Assembly (NCBI RefSeq): GCF_017313765.1
Contig: NZ_JAFLNC010000001.1
Location: 310,001 to 374,000 of the forward strand
From: Sneathiella sedimenti
Lineage (GTDB): Bacteria > Pseudomonadota > Alphaproteobacteria > Sneathiellales > Sneathiellaceae
DNA: 64,000 nucleotides
Reading direction: 5' to 3'
The notes under the pieces were generated by a model. The model did no database searches. It had not been told where the DNA came from and was given only the letters and a program-made list of their open reading frames with translations. Positions 33,059-43,129 of the stretch are shown piece after piece. Position numbers and translations under genes: made by a program. Every line of letters starts with the position of its first letter. Position 1 is the first letter of the stretch.

Positions 33059-33957
33059 ACAAGGTTCTTCCCCTGTACCGGGGCGCGGTCGAGGCCTGGG
33101 AATGTGACCAGATGCGCCATATGAATGTGCAATTCTATATGTCGAAAGCCTCCGACGCCTTCGCCCATCTACAAAACAGGCTTGGTCTTTCCCCGGCGTT
33201 TATTCGCTCAACCCGCAAGGGACTTCGCTTCAGGAGTATCCGCACACAATACAAGGCAGAGGTCCATGTAGGCACCCCTCTCTATGGCCTTGGCGGAGTG
33301 CGGGATGTAGCGGGCGACCTCATCACGGGCTTTATACATATCTTTAATTCGGTCAATGACAGGTTGTCTGCTGTTTATGAATTTACTGCAGACTATGCCG
33401 ATTTCGATACGGATACTTCACTGCCCCTACCTGATGAAATCCGGGTCGCCGCAGAGGAATTGGCGGATCCACACCCGGACTGCCTCCGACTGAAACCTTT
33501 TGACGGCGCTCTGATGCCCGACCGCCCACTCAATCATATGTTCGAAAGCGCGCGTGGGTCCGTGGATGTGTGGGAATGCGATCAGTTTAATCATATCGAG
33601 ATGCGGCATATCGTCGGCTACTTCTCCGATGCCGCGACCCATATCATTAACGCGGTCGGTCTGACTCGGGAAATTATCCGCAGCCGCAACCTTGGCTCGG
33701 CGGCGCTTGACTATTACTCCGAATTTCACGCACCGATCAGGAAATCAACAGCTATACTGCTTAAAAGCGGCCTTATCGGAGCCGACGGGAAGATTTTCCG
33801 TTTCGGCCATAATCTGATTGATATGGACACTGGCAAGCTGGCCGTGACAACCACAGTTATTGGCTGTTACTTCGATATGACAACGCGCAAATCCGTGCCC
33901 CTGCCCGAGGAATTTACAAGTTACCCGAAGGAGAAGCTTCTTAAGGAACAGATGTAA
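33055..33957 (+). CDS. Tandem double-hotdog thioesterase-like protein
   Basis: This 300-residue protein has two 4HBT-like domains (about 5-135 and 165-290). Domain 1 keeps ECDQMRHMNVQFY (Asp18, His22, Asn24). Domain 2 has ECDQFNHIEMRHI (Asp176, His180), with Glu182 in place of Asn and Ile at the Tyr place, so it may be degenerate. Four-base overlap with the single-domain thioesterase makes translation coupled. The function is inferred from the fold only. The flanking TetR genes suggest ligand-controlled expression. Confidence 0.82.
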   Translation: MNKVLPLYRGAVEAWECDQMRHMNVQFYMSKASDAFAHLQNRLGLSPAFIRSTRKGLRFRSIRTQYKAEVHVGTPLYGLGGVRDVAGDLITGFIHIFNSVNDRLSAVYEFTADYADFDTDTSLPLPDEIRVAAEELADPHPDCLRLKPFDGALMPDRPLNHMFESARGSVDVWECDQFNHIEMRHIVGYFSDAATHIINAVGLTREIIRSRNLGSAALDYYSEFHAPIRKSTAILLKSGLIGADGKIFRFGHNLIDMDTGKLAVTTTVIGCYFDMTTRKSVPLPEEFTSYPKEKLLKEQM

Positions 33958-33958
33958 A

Positions 33959-34576
33959 TCAGAACATACGGGGGTTAAAGAGAAGTTTGATATAAGACCG
34001 GAACAGTAATATCTGGCCAGCAAGCTTCTCCGGTTCCCGCAGGGCCTTCGACATAATAATTCCCCCTTCGACGATGGTGGAGATGAAATCGGCAACCTCC
34101 ACCATATCAACATCGTCATTCGGCGGGTAAGTCTCGCTTATTTCATTCAGAAGCTCGATGAACCGCTTTCGCCATGCAAGAGTTCCATTTCGCGTCAGGT
34201 CGTGAATGTCCTTGTCGAACAGGCGTTCCTGATAACAAATCGTCGCCACAAGACAGCCCGGATGGCCCTCGGGCAAGTCTGCCATCATTTCTGCAAATAA
34301 CTTCAAGCCAATCAGAAACGCATGAAGTGGGTCTTCATTCAGCTCCCTTGCACGCTTAAAAAGATTATCCAACAGAATCTCGTCCTGTTCGAGATAACGG
34401 CGCACAAGGGCCCGGGCAAGTTCTGTCTTGTCTTTGAAGTGATAGAAGAAACCGCTCTTGGTGATTTCGGCTTCGGCGATCAGTTCGTCAATAGAAGTCG
34501 CGCCGAAGCCTTTTGCCAGAATTGCAGCCTCGGCAATGGAAAGCAGCCGCTCCCTTGTTTCAGCGCCTTTTCCCAT
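33959..34576 (-). CDS. TetR-family transcriptional regulator
   Basis: This 205-residue protein has the helix-turn-helix TRERLLSIAEAAILAKGFGAT then IDELIAEAEITKSGFFYHFKDK, and a C-terminal ligand domain. The start at 34576 has CGAGGA upstream; the in-frame ATG at 34618 lies in the operator-like sequence. It converges on the thioesterase operon and diverges from the homocysteine methyltransferase gene, whose control it may share. Confidence 0.87.
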   Translation of the reverse strand: MGKGAETRERLLSIAEAAILAKGFGATSIDELIAEAEITKSGFFYHFKDKTELARALVRRYLEQDEILLDNLFKRARELNEDPLHAFLIGLKLFAEMMADLPEGHPGCLVATICYQERLFDKDIHDLTRNGTLAWRKRFIELLNEISETYPPNDDVDMVEVADFISTIVEGGIIMSKALREPEKLAGQILLFRSYIKLLFNPRMF

Positions 34577-34607
34577 AATTTCCTCGAAGGATGTTAACTG
34601 CAAAAAA

Positions 34608-34636
34608 CAGTACTGCAAGTACAGTACCGTCGGTAC
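34608..34636. promoter_or_regulatory. GTAC-rich palindromes upstream of the second TetR gene
   Basis: GTACCG-T-CGGTAC (34624-34636) is a perfect palindrome with one centre base, and CAGTACTG (34608-34615) a second one. Together with an intervening GTAC they make three copies of GTAC in 30 bases, 32 to 60 bases ahead of the TetR ATG, as expected for an autoregulated operator. Confidence 0.55.
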
Positions 34637-34808
34637 AGTTTAATCGACAGCCGACCACATTCTACCATGTATTATGCCGATAAGAAATATATTAACTTAT
34701 TGAAATAAACAGTATTTCAACTTTGTCGTCAAAGTGCACCATTGCTCCACTATCATGTCGAGCCCCTTGTGCATATTTTCCTGTCATCCAAACAGACAGG
34801 AGATTCAA

Positions 34809-35756
34809 ATGAGGCACGCGAAATATAGAAATCAGTTGCCGCAATCAAAAGACAACATTTATTTGGCCGATGGCGGGCTGGAGACCACAATGTTGTTCCT
34901 GGAAGGATTTGATCTGCCTTACTTCGCTGCGTTTAACCTGATGCGAACCCAAGAAGGCAAGCAGGCGATCGAAAACTATCTGTTGAAATATATAGAGATT
35001 GCCAAGGAAAACGGAACCGGGATAATTCTCGATACGCCGACCTGGCGCGCCAGTCAGGATTGGGGGAACCTTTTGTGTTACAGCCCCGAAGCCTTGGATG
35101 CGGTCAACCAGGAATCTGTCGAAATGCTGCATGATATCCGTGACGCCCATGAGACCGAAGCGACCAAATGTGTCATCAACGGCGCGATCGGTCCGCGTGG
35201 GGACGGATATAATCCTTCTTTCATCATGTCCGCACAACAGGCATCCGATTATCACCGGGCGCAGGTCACGTCATTCGTCAAGGCAGGGGCGGATATGATC
35301 ACCGCCGTAACGATGAACTATGTCAACGAAGCCATCGGCATAACCCGGCTTGGGGCCGAAGCCGGAATCCCGACGGCAATTTCCTTTACCGTCGAGACCG
35401 ACGGCCGTCTTCCAACTGGCGAAACACTGGAGGAAGCCATCCGCAAGACAGAAATCGCAACCGAGAATAGCCCTGTCTACTACATGATCAACTGTGCCCA
35501 TACCACGCATTTTGAAAATGCCGTGAAATCCGGCGGAAGTTGGCGGGACCGGATTGGTGGATTGCGGGCAAATGCCTCGGCTTTAAGTCATGCTGAGCTT
35601 GACGAAGCGGAAGAGTTGGACGATGGCAACCCATCGGAGTTCGCTGCGCAGCATGTGGAACTTGCGCGGCATTTACCCAACCTGGTTATGGTTGGCGGAT
35701 GCTGCGGCACCGACCATCGGCATATCGCCGCCATTCATCAACATTTTCATTCATAG
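34809..35756 (+). CDS. Homocysteine S-methyltransferase-like protein (MmuM family)
   Basis: This 315-residue single-domain protein transfers a methyl group from S-methylmethionine, betaine or another donor to homocysteine. Zinc ligands are a Cys in INCAH and the Cys pair in VGGCCGTDHRH; the start has LADGGLETTMLF. AGGAG precedes the ATG at 34809. Some members use other thiols, so the donor and acceptor are not certain. It lies divergent from the TetR gene with GTAC palindromes. Confidence 0.86.
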   Translation: MRHAKYRNQLPQSKDNIYLADGGLETTMLFLEGFDLPYFAAFNLMRTQEGKQAIENYLLKYIEIAKENGTGIILDTPTWRASQDWGNLLCYSPEALDAVNQESVEMLHDIRDAHETEATKCVINGAIGPRGDGYNPSFIMSAQQASDYHRAQVTSFVKAGADMITAVTMNYVNEAIGITRLGAEAGIPTAISFTVETDGRLPTGETLEEAIRKTEIATENSPVYYMINCAHTTHFENAVKSGGSWRDRIGGLRANASALSHAELDEAEELDDGNPSEFAAQHVELARHLPNLVMVGGCCGTDHRHIAAIHQHFHS

Positions 35757-35961
35757 AAAGGTCAGGCTCCGGGAACTTTTTCTCAAAGGCTTCCGGAATC
35801 TAACTAGGTAAGAACGATGCATTTCAGATACGACTGGACAGAACCGGGAACATCATACGGAACACCGAGACACTCACCTATATTTCTTACAAGCGATGTG
35901 CGATGGACACCCAATGCCAGCCCCAAGCGCTCTTTGCAGTGGCTTGCCATCCTCATTGCCC

Positions 35962-37098
35962 TTATAGGCTTCGGGCAATGAGCTCCTTCATGATTTCATT
36001 GGTACCGCCATAAATGCGCTGAACTCGCGCATCTGCATAGGACCGTGCGACACGGTATTCCCACATAAATCCGTAGCCGCCATGAAGCTGCAGGCATTCG
36101 TCAATGACCCTGTTCTCGATCTCGGAAGTCCAGTACTTCGCCATGGCCGCCGTCGCGACTTCCAATTGGCCTTTCAGCAGTTCCTCGATGCATTTATCGA
36201 CAAAAACCCGGGCAATCTGCACCTGTGTTTTCTGTTCCGCCAGCTTGAAACGGGAGTTCTGGAACTCGATAAGATCCTTGCCGAAGGCGCTACGATTTTT
36301 TGTATACTCAATCGTTTCATCCAGAACAGCTTCCATTGTCGCAGTTGCACCGATGGCGATCTGCAACCGTTCCCAGGCAAGTTCCTGCATCAGGCAGAAA
36401 AAGCCTTTTCCTTCCCCGCCGAGCATGTTGCTAGCCGGAACGCGCACGTCATCGAAAAAGAGTTCCGCCGTGTCCTGCGCCTTGAGGCCTAGCTTGTCGA
36501 GATTACGGCCTTTCTCAAAGCCGGGCGTTCCCGCCTCGACCAGGAACAAGGTAGTGCCCTTGGCACCAGCGCTCGGGTCTGTCTTGGTTACAACGATTAC
36601 CAGATCGCACATAAAGCCGTTGGTGATAAAGGTTTTGGAGCCGTTGATGATATATTCATTCCCATCCTTCACGGCCCGGGTTTTCACCCCCTGCAGGTCC
36701 GACCCCGCACCCGGTTCTGTCATGGCGATCGCGCCAATCATTTCGCCGGACGCCAGTTTGGGCAGGTATTTCTTTTTCTGTTCTTCGGTCCCGTAATTGA
36801 GAATGTAGGGCGCAACGATCTCCGAATGCAGGCCGAACCCGGGCCCCGTTGTGCCGGCGCGCGCCTGCTCCTCCATCATGATGATACTGTATAGCTTGTC
36901 GGCACCTGCACCGCCATATTCCTCCGGAATTGGCATGCAAAGAAGACCCTGCTTCCCCGCTTCTTTCCAGGCATTACGGCTCACCTGACCGTCCTTTTCC
37001 CACTGGGCGTGATGCGGAATGATATGTTCCTCGTAAAACCGGCGAACCGATTCCCGGAAAATATTATGTTCTTCGCTGAAAATACTTCTTTCGATCAT
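35962..37098 (-). CDS. Long-chain-type acyl-CoA dehydrogenase
   Basis: This 378-residue FAD enzyme has IAMTEPGAGSDLQGV, FITNGFMCDL and the end IYGGTNEIMKELIARS, which match the mitochondrial long-chain acyl-CoA dehydrogenase pattern. The Glu of LAWERLQIAIG is the likely base, because the IYEGT Glu is Gly here. AAGGTGG precedes the ATG. It is monocistronic, with a perfect palindrome 42 bases upstream. Confidence 0.9.
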   Translation of the reverse strand: MIERSIFSEEHNIFRESVRRFYEEHIIPHHAQWEKDGQVSRNAWKEAGKQGLLCMPIPEEYGGAGADKLYSIIMMEEQARAGTTGPGFGLHSEIVAPYILNYGTEEQKKKYLPKLASGEMIGAIAMTEPGAGSDLQGVKTRAVKDGNEYIINGSKTFITNGFMCDLVIVVTKTDPSAGAKGTTLFLVEAGTPGFEKGRNLDKLGLKAQDTAELFFDDVRVPASNMLGGEGKGFFCLMQELAWERLQIAIGATATMEAVLDETIEYTKNRSAFGKDLIEFQNSRFKLAEQKTQVQIARVFVDKCIEELLKGQLEVATAAMAKYWTSEIENRVIDECLQLHGGYGFMWEYRVARSYADARVQRIYGGTNEIMKELIARSL

Positions 37099-37139
37099 CT
37101 CGCCACCTTTATTTTTATGTTTCGTGCGAATTTCCCAAC

Positions 37140-37158
37140 AATTGACAATTTGTCAATT
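37140..37158. promoter_or_regulatory. Palindromic operator-like site before the acyl-CoA dehydrogenase
   Basis: Arms AATTGACAA and TTGTCAATT around a single central T make a perfect 19-bp palindrome. It lies 42 bases upstream of the start codon of the long-chain-type acyl-CoA dehydrogenase. It differs in sequence from the LiuR-type site, so it implies another regulator, perhaps a TetR or GntR protein. Confidence 0.55.
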
Positions 37159-37196
37159 TTGTCCAAGTCTAGCCTTTTGTATCGCATTTCTCCACA

Positions 37197-37225
37197 AAAA
37201 AGGCGAGCCCAAAGACCCGCCTTTT
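37197..37225 (-). terminator. Terminator of the fadA-fadN-fadE-type operon
   Basis: On the minus strand a stem with arms AAAAGGCG and CGCCTTTT is followed by a run of T. It lies just past the stop of the 596-residue acyl-CoA dehydrogenase gene. Confidence 0.75.
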
Positions 37226-37247
37226 CGTATATCTCATACCTGAAGAC

Positions 37248-39038
37248 CTAGAAAGCTTCCGCGTCCAGTTCCATCATGGTTTTTGCACCGGCGCTCATTT
37301 TTACAAGCAAAGAAGACACATCCGGGAGCATACGTTCAAAGAAGAAACGTGCCGTGACCAGCTTGGTCTTGTAGAACTCGGGATCGTCGGTTCCTTCCGC
37401 GAGCTTTTCCGTCGAAATCTTCGCCATCTGCGCCCACATAAAGCCGAGTGCAACGAGACCGAACATCCGGAGATATTCCGTTGAGGCCGCGCCGGCCTCA
37501 TCCGGATTTTTCATGCCCTTCTCTCCCAGCAGCGCCGTGCCCTGCTGTAATTTCGCGAATGCTTTCGCGAGCGGCATGACAAACTCTTTCTGGTCCGGGT
37601 CTATCATGTTTTCCTGGATGAAGGCATCCACCGGATGGAAGAACTGACGAAGGTTGCGGCCCATATTCTGCGGCAGTTTGCGTCCCACAAGATCGAGCGC
37701 CTGAATGCCGTTCGCCCCTTCATAGATCTGGGTGATACGGGCATCGCGAACGAATTGCTCCATCCCCCATTCCTGAATATAGCCATGACCGCCATAACAT
37801 TGCATCGCGGTTGCGGCGAGCTCGAAGCCCATATCGGTGAAATAGGCCTTGATCACTGGCGTGAGGAGTGAAAGCGCTTCATCAGCGGCACGCCGTCCCT
37901 CTTCGTCAGGATGTTTCTCGACCATGTCAACCTGCAATCCTGCCCAGAGGCCGAGTGCACGCGCACCTTCGGTAAAGGCACGGATCATCAGCAGGTTCCG
38001 GCGAATATCCGGATGCACGATGATCGGATCAGCGGGCTTTTCCGGCGCCTTCACGCCCGAGATGGAACGGCCCTGCAACCTGTCTTTCGCATAGATCACC
38101 GCATTTTGGTAGGCGACCTCGGCCTGTGACAACCCCTGAATACCCACACCTAGACGCGCGGCATTCATCATGGTGAACATGGCGCGCATGCCCTTGTGCT
38201 TCTCGCCCAAGAGCCAGCCCGTTGCATCCTCATAGTTCATAACGCAGGTGGAGTTGCCGTGAATACCCATCTTATGCTCGATAGAACCGCACTCAACCCC
38301 GTTGCGGGTGGCCGGGTTTCCATCGGCGTCCAGCAGGAACTTCGGCACGATAAAAAGCGAGACGCCCTTGATCCCGTCCGGACCTCCCGGAATTTTCGCC
38401 AGCACCAGGTGGACAATATTGTCCGCCATATCATGTTCACCGGCGGAGATGAAAATTTTCGTGCCGGTAATCTTGTAGCTGCCATCGTCCTGCGGGACCG
38501 CCTTGGTGCGCATGAGACCTAGGTCCGTGCCGCAATGCGGCTCCGTCAAGTTCATGGTGCCGGTCCAATCGCCGGTCACCATCTTCGGAAGCCAGGTCTG
38601 CTTCTGTTCATCGGTGCCATGCTTGTGGATAGCGGCGTAGGCTCCGTGAGTAAGACCGGGATACATGCCGAACGCCATATTCGCGGCGCTCATCATTTCA
38701 GCGAACGCAATTCCGATCACATGAGGCAGTCCCTGCCCGCCATAGTCGGGATCGGCATCGAGGCCCATCCAGCCGGCAGCACGATATTCGTCATACGCCT
38801 CTTTGAAACCGGTCGGCGTTTTCACCTCGCCATTGTTCCAGGTGCAACCTTCCTTATCGCCGACCTGGTTGAGCGGCTGGATCACCTCGCTCATCAGCTT
38901 GCCACCCTCTTCAAGGATCGCATCAATCATGTCCGGGGTTGCATCTTCGAACCCCGGCATATTGGTCATCTTGTCGAGACCTAGAAGGTCGTTCAGGACA
39001 AATTTGAAGTCTTTTACCGGTGCATTGTAGACAGGCAT
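37248..39038 (-). CDS. Acyl-CoA dehydrogenase, 600-residue class (FadE/DmdC-type)
   Basis: This 596-residue acyl-CoA dehydrogenase has an N-terminal extension and an extra C-terminal helical domain. [15 protein letters not shown] and [13 protein letters not shown] lie in the core, with [13 protein letters not shown]. Proteins of this size include B. subtilis FadE and DmdC (3-methylmercaptopropionyl-CoA dehydrogenase). It follows the fused hydratase-dehydrogenase by 14 bases, in the same set as the B. subtilis fadNAE operon, so fatty acid oxidation is the best guess. GGGAG precedes the ATG. Confidence 0.9.
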   Translation of the reverse strand: MPVYNAPVKDFKFVLNDLLGLDKMTNMPGFEDATPDMIDAILEEGGKLMSEVIQPLNQVGDKEGCTWNNGEVKTPTGFKEAYDEYRAAGWMGLDADPDYGGQGLPHVIGIAFAEMMSAANMAFGMYPGLTHGAYAAIHKHGTDEQKQTWLPKMVTGDWTGTMNLTEPHCGTDLGLMRTKAVPQDDGSYKITGTKIFISAGEHDMADNIVHLVLAKIPGGPDGIKGVSLFIVPKFLLDADGNPATRNGVECGSIEHKMGIHGNSTCVMNYEDATGWLLGEKHKGMRAMFTMMNAARLGVGIQGLSQAEVAYQNAVIYAKDRLQGRSISGVKAPEKPADPIIVHPDIRRNLLMIRAFTEGARALGLWAGLQVDMVEKHPDEEGRRAADEALSLLTPVIKAYFTDMGFELAATAMQCYGGHGYIQEWGMEQFVRDARITQIYEGANGIQALDLVGRKLPQNMGRNLRQFFHPVDAFIQENMIDPDQKEFVMPLAKAFAKLQQGTALLGEKGMKNPDEAGAASTEYLRMFGLVALGFMWAQMAKISTEKLAEGTDDPEFYKTKLVTARFFFERMLPDVSSLLVKMSAGAKTMMELDAEAF

Positions 39039-39052
39039 CTCGATACTCCCTT

Positions 39053-41386
39053 CTAGTTTCTAAGCGGCTTGCCGGTGGTGAGCATATGCTCGATCCGGTC
39101 AAGCGTTTTATGGTTATGGATGAGAGTCATGAACCCCTCGCGTTCCAGCTGAAGCAGTTTCTTTTCCGTCACCGGCTGGGTAATGTCCGTGTCACCGCCC
39201 GTCAGGACGCGGGCGACCTGCTCACTGACGACACCGTCATATGCCGTCGCCCTGCCCATAGTCACGAAGCCGGACACGGCCATATCGAAGGCGGCCGCTG
39301 CGGTTTCACCGGGCAGATTCACCTCAACCGGTTCCGGCGCGGCGTAACCTTCCACCATCTCAAGCGCGCGCTTCTTTGCATCGGCGAGAACACGCTTGCG
39401 GTTCATGGTCACGCGGTCACCTTCCCTCAAAATCATCATGTCTCGTGCTTCTGCCGCGCTGGTCGCAACCTTGGCGGTTGAAATCGCTTCAAACACTCCG
39501 GAGAGAGCAGGCATTGCGCCACCCGGACGCTTCTTGTTCAGCATCGCACGCATCACTAGTTCCTTGCAGCCGCCGAAACCAGGGATCACCCCGACGCCAA
39601 CCTCCACAAGACCCATATAGCTTTCTGCATGGGCCTGAACGGCCGCCGCCGCGAGGACAATCTCACAACCGCCACCGAGCGCCATGCCAGCGGGTGCTGC
39701 AACAACCGGGAATGGGGCGTATTTCAGCTTCATCAGCGCATTCTGGCCTTCAGAGATCGAATTCTCGATCACCGGCCACATCGCCGCGTTGGCAGCAAAG
39801 AGAGCAAGGCCAACATTCGCACCGACGGAGAAGTTGTCCGCGTCATTGCCAATAATCAGCGCCTTGAAGCCCTTCTTGTCGATCTTGCCGGCTTCCACCA
39901 GCATGGCGACTACATCCTGATCAATGGAATTCATCTTGGTGTGAATTTCAAGGCAGGCAACGCCATCCCCAAGGTCCCAGATACTTGCACCCTTGTTAGA
40001 CAATACCGGCTCATTGCCACGTTTTATGTCGGCAAGCATCCAGGCGCCCTCAGGCACCGGCACGACAGCATAATCACCGTCAACCGTCATGTAGAAGGCG
40101 TCCTTGCCCTCTTCCTTGTAAAGTGGACGATCGCCGACTTTCTTCAAGAATTCCGGAACGGGTAGGTCTTCGGCCTCCAGCCGGTCAATGAAATACTGAT
40201 TGCCGAGCTGGTTGAGTTGTTCAAAAGGTCCATATTTCCAGGCATAACCGGTTTTCATGGCTGTATCGATAGCGATGATGTCATCGGCGATCTCACTCAC
40301 CAGTGACGCAGCATAGGAAATCGTTTTGGAGAGGATCGCCCAGGCATATTGCCCACCCTTGTCGTCATATTCGACAAGAGCGCGGAGGCCCTTTTTCGCC
40401 GCTTTGACGGACCCAAGCTGAGGCTTTTGTGCCTCGGCATATTCGCCGGTCTTTAGATTGCGGGCTTCCTTGACGCGTTTGCCGTCCTCTTTATTCATGC
40501 GGTAAAAGCCGCCCTTGCCCTTACGGCCGGTATAGCCTTCCTCGATCATCTTTGTGGTCATCGCGACCAGGGGATGATTGGCGTCATACTCTTGCGCGAA
40601 CGCATCGCTCTCCGGAAGCTCTGAAAGCATGGACGCAATTACCTTTGGCCCAAGGTCAATCCCGGTCAGATCACCAAGACCGAAAATCCCGGTCGACGGA
40701 ATACCCATCGGCTTACCGCAGACAGCGTCCGCTTCCTCAACCGTGAGGTCGAGATCATAGGCGGATCTGGTCGCAACAGAAGACCAGTAAATACCAATTC
40801 GGTTACCGACAAATCCCGGAGTGTCGTAACAATCGACGACTTCCTTACCGAGCGAGATATCCGCGAAGGTGCGTAGATCCTCCAGCGCCTCTTTTCGCGT
40901 ATGGTCCCCGCCAACCAGCTCAAACAGCCGCATATAGCGCGGAGGATTGAAGAAATGAGTAATGGCGAAATCCTTCTGCAGGCTTTCCGGCATTCCTTCC
41001 ATCAACGTCTTGAGCGGGATGGTAGAGGTGTTGGATGTTATGATCGAGCCATCTTTTCGAACGTCATCAAGACGCGTATACAGATCCTGCTTGAGGCCGG
41101 TATTCTCGATAATCGCCTCACAAATCCAATCGCAGTCAGCGACAAGATCGAGGTTATCTTCAAGGTTGCCAGTCGTCACAAGCCGCGCATTCTTCTTATG
41201 CATGAAGGGCGCAGGCTTGGTCTTCAGCATTGTTGCAACAGCACCTTCGGCAAGCATATTGCGGTTTTTTGCATCCTTGGGAACGATGTCCAGCAGGACG
41301 ACCGGAACGCCTGCATTGGCGACATGGGCGGCAATCGCCGCGCCCATGACACCAGCGCCGATAACGGCTACTTTCTCAATAGCCAT
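39053..41386 (-). CDS. Fused 3-hydroxyacyl-CoA dehydrogenase / enoyl-CoA hydratase (FadN-like)
   Basis: This 777-residue bifunctional beta-oxidation enzyme has its NAD domain first ([16 protein letters not shown], then [12 protein letters not shown]). The crotonase domain comes last, with [21 protein letters not shown] and [15 protein letters not shown]. This order is the reverse of E. coli FadB and equals B. subtilis FadN. The start at 41386 matches the dehydrogenase family start; the frame is open further upstream inside the thiolase gene. It begins 2 bases after the thiolase stop. Confidence 0.92.
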   Translation of the reverse strand: MAIEKVAVIGAGVMGAAIAAHVANAGVPVVLLDIVPKDAKNRNMLAEGAVATMLKTKPAPFMHKKNARLVTTGNLEDNLDLVADCDWICEAIIENTGLKQDLYTRLDDVRKDGSIITSNTSTIPLKTLMEGMPESLQKDFAITHFFNPPRYMRLFELVGGDHTRKEALEDLRTFADISLGKEVVDCYDTPGFVGNRIGIYWSSVATRSAYDLDLTVEEADAVCGKPMGIPSTGIFGLGDLTGIDLGPKVIASMLSELPESDAFAQEYDANHPLVAMTTKMIEEGYTGRKGKGGFYRMNKEDGKRVKEARNLKTGEYAEAQKPQLGSVKAAKKGLRALVEYDDKGGQYAWAILSKTISYAASLVSEIADDIIAIDTAMKTGYAWKYGPFEQLNQLGNQYFIDRLEAEDLPVPEFLKKVGDRPLYKEEGKDAFYMTVDGDYAVVPVPEGAWMLADIKRGNEPVLSNKGASIWDLGDGVACLEIHTKMNSIDQDVVAMLVEAGKIDKKGFKALIIGNDADNFSVGANVGLALFAANAAMWPVIENSISEGQNALMKLKYAPFPVVAAPAGMALGGGCEIVLAAAAVQAHAESYMGLVEVGVGVIPGFGGCKELVMRAMLNKKRPGGAMPALSGVFEAISTAKVATSAAEARDMMILREGDRVTMNRKRVLADAKKRALEMVEGYAAPEPVEVNLPGETAAAAFDMAVSGFVTMGRATAYDGVVSEQVARVLTGGDTDITQPVTEKKLLQLEREGFMTLIHNHKTLDRIEHMLTTGKPLRN

Positions 41387-41388
41387 GA

Positions 41389-42525
41389 TCAGCAAGCCTC
41401 CAGAACCGTGGCGATTCCCTGGCCACCGCCGATACACTGTGTTGCAAGTCCGAGCGCCTTGCCTTCACGCTGCAACAGGCTCGCGACCTTGCCGGTGATC
41501 CGTGCACCCGTTGCGCCCATCGGATGACCGAGCGCAATGGCACCGCCATCAAGATTGGTTTTGGCGAAATCCATGCCGGATTCCTTCAGGACCGCCAGGG
41601 CCTGTGCCGCGAACGCCTCATTCAGTTCAATGATATCGATATCCGCGAGAGTGATACCCGCACGCTCCAACGCTTTCTTGGTGGCCGGAACCGGGCCGAT
41701 ACCCATCAATTCCGGCGCACAGCCTGCGACGGCAATTGACCTGATCCGCGCGAGCTTTTTCAGCCCGTTTGCATCGGCATACTCCTCAGAGCATACTAAC
41801 GTTGCGGAGGCTCCGTCCGTAAGCGGAGATGACGTTGCCGCTGTCACGGTGCCGTTTTGGTCAAACGCGGGCTTCAGACCTGCGAGAGTTTCCATTGTGG
41901 TCTCGGGGCGGATACAGCCGTCCTGCTCAACGCGGTTATTGCCATCCACAATCGGGATAATTTCATCCGTAAACTTGCCTGCGTCGCGTGCCGCGGTCGC
42001 ACGGGCATGACTTTCAACGGCCACTTCCTCCTGCTCGAGACGGGAGATACCATATTTCTTTGCCAGATTTTCTGCCGTGATTCCCATAGAGACATAGGCT
42101 TCAGGATAGGATTTGTAGAGCCCGGGGTGCGGCGCCGGGTTGAAACCACCCATTGGCACACGGGTCATGCTTTCGATCCCGCCGCAAACAAAAACGTCGC
42201 CCGCGCCCATCTGGATCGCGCCAGCGGCCATGTGAATGGCCTGCATGGAAGAGCCACAAAAACGATTTACCGTCGTCGCGGCGGTCGATTTCGGAATGCC
42301 TGCAAGGAAACTGATAATGCGCGCTACGTTCAGGCCCTGCTCCGCCTCCGGAAAGGCGCAACCAATAATGACATCTTCTATATCCTCGACATTGACACCG
42401 GTATTTGCAATCAGGCCCTTGACTACCTGTCCTGTCATTTCATCAGGGCGGATCTTGATCATTTCCCCCTTGTTGGCGAGTGTGAAGGGAGAACGTGCAT
42501 ATCCCGCGATTACGACATTTTTCAT
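41389..42525 (-). CDS. fadA: Acetyl-CoA acyltransferase (thiolase)
   Basis: This 378-residue thiolase cleaves 3-ketoacyl-CoA to acetyl-CoA and a shorter acyl-CoA. Catalytic Cys is in VNRFCGSSMQA, the catalytic His in ALGHPMGATGAR, and the second Cys in TQCIGGGQG. It is the first gene of a three-gene operon with the fused hydratase-dehydrogenase and the 596-residue acyl-CoA dehydrogenase. AAGGAAG precedes the ATG. Degradative thiolase is favoured over biosynthetic acetoacetyl-CoA thiolase by context. Confidence 0.93.
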   Translation of the reverse strand: MKNVVIAGYARSPFTLANKGEMIKIRPDEMTGQVVKGLIANTGVNVEDIEDVIIGCAFPEAEQGLNVARIISFLAGIPKSTAATTVNRFCGSSMQAIHMAAGAIQMGAGDVFVCGGIESMTRVPMGGFNPAPHPGLYKSYPEAYVSMGITAENLAKKYGISRLEQEEVAVESHARATAARDAGKFTDEIIPIVDGNNRVEQDGCIRPETTMETLAGLKPAFDQNGTVTAATSSPLTDGASATLVCSEEYADANGLKKLARIRSIAVAGCAPELMGIGPVPATKKALERAGITLADIDIIELNEAFAAQALAVLKESGMDFAKTNLDGGAIALGHPMGATGARITGKVASLLQREGKALGLATQCIGGGQGIATVLEAC

Positions 42526-42652
42526 TGTCTCGGCTTCCTTTCAGATCATTGTAAATGAACCGGCTACTCCCGGTCGATTTCTGTAGTTCTGCTCCAGAAT
42601 ATAGAGCCTTAATCTTATGAAATTTACTTTGCCCGATCCTACAGCGAAGGAT

Positions 42653-43093
42653 TTAGGCGATCGTTTTCTTGCAGCTGTCAGCAGATGCGCTGCCCGATGC
42701 CAAATGCTCTTTCAACTGGGAAATACCCTCTTCCAGTTCCGCAATGGCTTCATTGATATCCGCTCTTTGCGTGACCAGCTTTTCCAACTGCTCTTCACAT
42801 TTTTGCAAGGTAAAGGTGAGTTGATCCGTACTCCCGCTCTCGGGCGAGTACATATCCAGCATCTTCTTGATGTCCTGCAAACTGAATCCGAGGCGACGGC
42901 CTCGCAGGATGATCTTCAACCGTCCGCGATCCTTTCGGGAATATATACGTGTCGTGCCTTCCCGCGCCGGATTTACAAGGCCCTTGTCCTCATAGAAGCG
43001 TATGGTACGAGAGGTGACACCGAATTCTTCAGCGAGTTCCGTGATCGAAAAGCTGACCCGGCCGTCTTTGTCAATTTCTGCTCTGGCATTCAT
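42653..43093 (-). CDS. MerR-family regulator, LiuR type
   Basis: This 146-residue regulator has the MerR helix-turn-helix FSITELAEEFGVTSRTIRFYEDKGL, then RLKIILRGRRLGFSLQDIKKML and a coiled-coil dimerisation helix. That pattern fits LiuR, which controls branched-chain amino acid and fatty acid breakdown in proteobacteria. The start at 43093 gives the family N-terminus; the frame is open upstream through the promoter. A perfect 22-bp palindrome lies in its own promoter, so autoregulation is expected. It follows the thiolase operon on the same strand but as a separate unit. Confidence 0.9.
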   Translation of the reverse strand: MNARAEIDKDGRVSFSITELAEEFGVTSRTIRFYEDKGLVNPAREGTTRIYSRKDRGRLKIILRGRRLGFSLQDIKKMLDMYSPESGSTDQLTFTLQKCEEQLEKLVTQRADINEAIAELEEGISQLKEHLASGSASADSCKKTIA

Positions 43094-43129
43094 TTTATGT
43101 CTGGAGTCCCAATCCTTAGTTATAGGCAG

